Origin: RFSX01 sp964591455
GTDB lineage: Bacteria; Bacteroidota; Bacteroidia; Chitinophagales; Saprospiraceae
Assembly (NCBI GenBank): GCA_964591455.1
Contig: CAZQDZ010000007.1
Span: forward strand, 62,001-126,000
Length of the DNA stretch: 64,000 nucleotides
Reading direction: 5' to 3'
Shown: one piece after another, positions 62,409 to 64,000 of the stretch
How positions within the stretch are numbered: the first letter of the stretch is position 1
How the letters are laid out: each line of letters begins with the position of its first letter
Notes under the pieces: generated by a model
Database searches by the model: none
Told to the model about the DNA's origin: nothing
What the model saw: only the letters and a program-made list of their open reading frames with translations
Translations under genes and position numbers: made by a program

Positions 62409-63053
62409 ATGATTACTATTCAAAACAACAATGTTATAGTTGAAGAAACCAAATTAGAAAAATTACAAGAAGACTATCGCCAATCGAGTTCATTTGTGAT
62501 TTCTGATTTTTTTGGAGAAACCTTACAATCGATCATAGCCAATCACCTAGAGAATGCAGAATGGGAAAGTCAATTTTCATATTATGAAGGAACCGAAAAA
62601 GTATTAGCTAAGGAGTTTACACTGGCTAGGAAGAATAAATTATATACAATTCTAAACTTTTACTTAAATCACCCTAAGGTAATAAATACGATGAAAGTGA
62701 TTTCTCAGCATAGTGATCTGAATAGTTTTCATGGCAGAATATACAAATTTGAGGAAAATGGAGATTGCTTCGATACTTGGCATAATGATTTGTCAAAAGA
62801 AGTAAAAGACACTATTTTAATAGGTCTAAGTGTGAACTTAAGTTCTCTTCCATTCGAAGGCGGCGTATTCAAGATTAGGAATCGAGATTCACAAGAGTTA
62901 TTGAGCAGCATAAAACATGAAAAATGGGGCGGCGCACATTTCTTTAGGATTTCTCCACAGCTAGAGCATATGGTAGAAAATGTAAGTGGCCCACATCCCA
63001 GAGTGGCTTATGCTGGATGGTTTACAAAAAAAATAGTGAAGCAAATGATATGA
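62409..63053 (+). CDS. 2-oxoglutarate/Fe(II)-dependent oxygenase (prolyl 4-hydroxylase-like)
   Basis: A 214-aa dioxygenase. Iron ligands His125 and Asp127 in DTWHNDLS and probably His187 in PQLEHMVE; Arg198 in PHPRVAYAGWF for 2-oxoglutarate. The order H-x-D, H, then R followed by an aromatic strand fits the P4Hc/2OG-FeII_Oxy_3 group. It is not related to the AspH-type hydroxylase at 56620, so the cluster has two different oxygenases. Preceded by a 51-nt gap from the ATP-grasp gene. Confidence 0.83.
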   Translation: MITIQNNNVIVEETKLEKLQEDYRQSSSFVISDFFGETLQSIIANHLENAEWESQFSYYEGTEKVLAKEFTLARKNKLYTILNFYLNHPKVINTMKVISQHSDLNSFHGRIYKFEENGDCFDTWHNDLSKEVKDTILIGLSVNLSSLPFEGGVFKIRNRDSQELLSSIKHEKWGGAHFFRISPQLEHMVENVSGPHPRVAYAGWFTKKIVKQMI

Positions 63054-63114
63054 AAATTTGACTAAGAAATAGGTACTTCTAAATAGTATTAACAATTAGA
63101 TTTTAACTTAAGCT

Positions 63115-63945
63115 ATGTCTAAGAATAAAGTTGTTTGGATAGTCTCTTATCCTAAATCTGGTACAACATGGTTTAGAGCAATACTAACAGGGTTGTTTTC
63201 TAATGGAGATATTGACATCAATGAATTACTCGAAGAAACAGAATATTTCTCCACAAGATCATACTTTGACAAGTCGACTAGTCTGAATTCAAAGTTAATG
63301 ACAATGTCCGAAGTATATTATTATAGAAAAGAATTTATAAATTATATTATAGGGCAACATACTGGGGAAAGGCCAATTTTTCTACAGACACATGAACATT
63401 TTCACAAAGACAAGCATAAGTATCTGAGCAGTAAAAATAGCCTGCGAATAATATACATAGTTAGAAATCCTTTGTCAGTAGCAGTGTCATTATCACATTA
63501 CTTATCCTGTAGTATTGAAACAGCCATCAAAAGACTAAATTCTGATTCAGAAGAGTTTCAAAAAATCGCATATAATAATCGCTTTCCAAGAGTCAGAGTA
63601 AACTGGAGTGATCATGTTCTAAGCTGGATTAACAACAAACATGTCCCTGTAGAAATAGTGAGATATGAGGATATGAAGAACAATCTACCAGAAGTAATAA
63701 ATACTGTGGCAACTGGAATTGGAGTGAAATTTGAAAATGCACTTATCGAAAAATGTATAACCAATTCCAACTTCCAGAATCTAAAGAAGCAAGAAGAATC
63801 TATGAAGTTTAAAGAGAAACCGCATTCCGCAAAATCTTTTTTCAGAAAAGGTGAAACAGATAGCTGGAAAAGAGAGTTATCTAAACAGCAGCAAATGGTA
63901 GTTATCAAAGAGCATGGCGAGGTGATGAAAATATTTAATTATTAA
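63115..63945 (+). CDS. Sulfotransferase domain protein (Sulfotransfer_1-like) F
   Basis: A 276-aa paralogue of sulfotransferase E, with the canonical 5'-phosphosulfate loop WIVSYPKSGTTWFRAILTGL at about 8-27 (YPKSGTTW), RIIYIVRNPLSVAVSLSHYL near 116-135 (3'-phosphate motif) and SFFRKGETDSWKREL as RKGxxxxWK. The intact motif makes it the best active candidate of the six in this region. The last gene visible; the final 55 bp of the window are non-coding. Confidence 0.9.
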   Translation: MSKNKVVWIVSYPKSGTTWFRAILTGLFSNGDIDINELLEETEYFSTRSYFDKSTSLNSKLMTMSEVYYYRKEFINYIIGQHTGERPIFLQTHEHFHKDKHKYLSSKNSLRIIYIVRNPLSVAVSLSHYLSCSIETAIKRLNSDSEEFQKIAYNNRFPRVRVNWSDHVLSWINNKHVPVEIVRYEDMKNNLPEVINTVATGIGVKFENALIEKCITNSNFQNLKKQEESMKFKEKPHSAKSFFRKGETDSWKRELSKQQQMVVIKEHGEVMKIFNY

Positions 63946-64000
63946 TCTTGACAAGAATTCCAGGGCAGCTCAAGTAATTAATTTACTCGTTATGCGCTTG

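Noticed and set aside
62359..62412. 17-codon ORF (MNILYFEFTTTHFSF...) between the ATP-grasp and 2OG oxygenase genes as a precursor peptide
   Set aside because: Too short, no leader motif and no Gly/Ala1 with Asp/Glu at 7-9.

Overview
The window looks like a chromosome segment of a Bacteroidota bacterium, probably a marine or sediment Saprospiria/Lewinella-like lineage. It is AT-rich. Two giant secreted proteins end in type IX secretion (T9SS) sorting domains. There are carboxypeptidase-regulatory-like/OMP beta-barrel proteins, DUF2911 and TlpA/DUF4369 proteins, and lipoproteins with short signal peptides. Several start-proximal TAnnTTTG elements fit the Bacteroidota -7 promoter consensus. Genus-level placement is inference.

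From 1 to about 49.4 kb the window is mostly core and housekeeping genes: mazG (cut by the left edge), an orphan nqrM, a PIG-L deacetylase with a small membrane protein and an SSS symporter, an outer-membrane beta-barrel receptor, DUF2911, a NupC nucleoside transporter, udk, a TlpA thioredoxin, a SpoU methylase and a BamA/TamA-like assembly protein. Next comes a tight four-gene operon (OMP, RluD-type synthase, LuxC-like reductase, nth), then a Cys/Met-metabolism PLP enzyme and a phosphoesterase. Two paralogous T9SS surface proteins of 1354 and 1834 aa follow, then SUI1, prmC, a sulfotransferase, cdd, tyrS, msrB, rimO, a TrmH-type methylase, pyrG, arsM, a VWA protein, an acyl-CoA dehydrogenase, an arginine-deiminase-fold enzyme and an AhpD-like protein.

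At about 49.7 kb an initiator tRNA-Met marks a sharp change. From 49.8 to 54.3 kb the DNA is loose and decaying: a broken IS30-type transposase, a frameshifted GT8 glycosyltransferase, several coding tails without starts, and three sulfotransferases.

From 54.37 kb to the right edge lies a compact lasso-peptide-type RiPP gene cluster. It has a PqqD/RRE protein (B1), an asparagine-synthase-like macrolactam synthetase (C) lacking the glutaminase Cys, and a transglutaminase-like leader peptidase (B2). It also has an HPr-kinase-like peptide kinase, two different non-heme iron hydroxylases (AspH-type and 2OG-Fe(II)), a GT8 glycosyltransferase, an ATP-grasp protein and three more sulfotransferases. 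A short open frame at 57.84-57.96 kb reads like a lasso precursor: leader motif WKIPEM, a 20-residue core with Gly1 and Glu8, and a C-terminal Ser as in kinase-modified lasso peptides. Its start is interrupted by a one-base frame problem. Together the genes suggest a heavily decorated (phosphorylated, hydroxylated, possibly sulfated or glycosylated) lasso peptide. No exporter is visible before the window ends.
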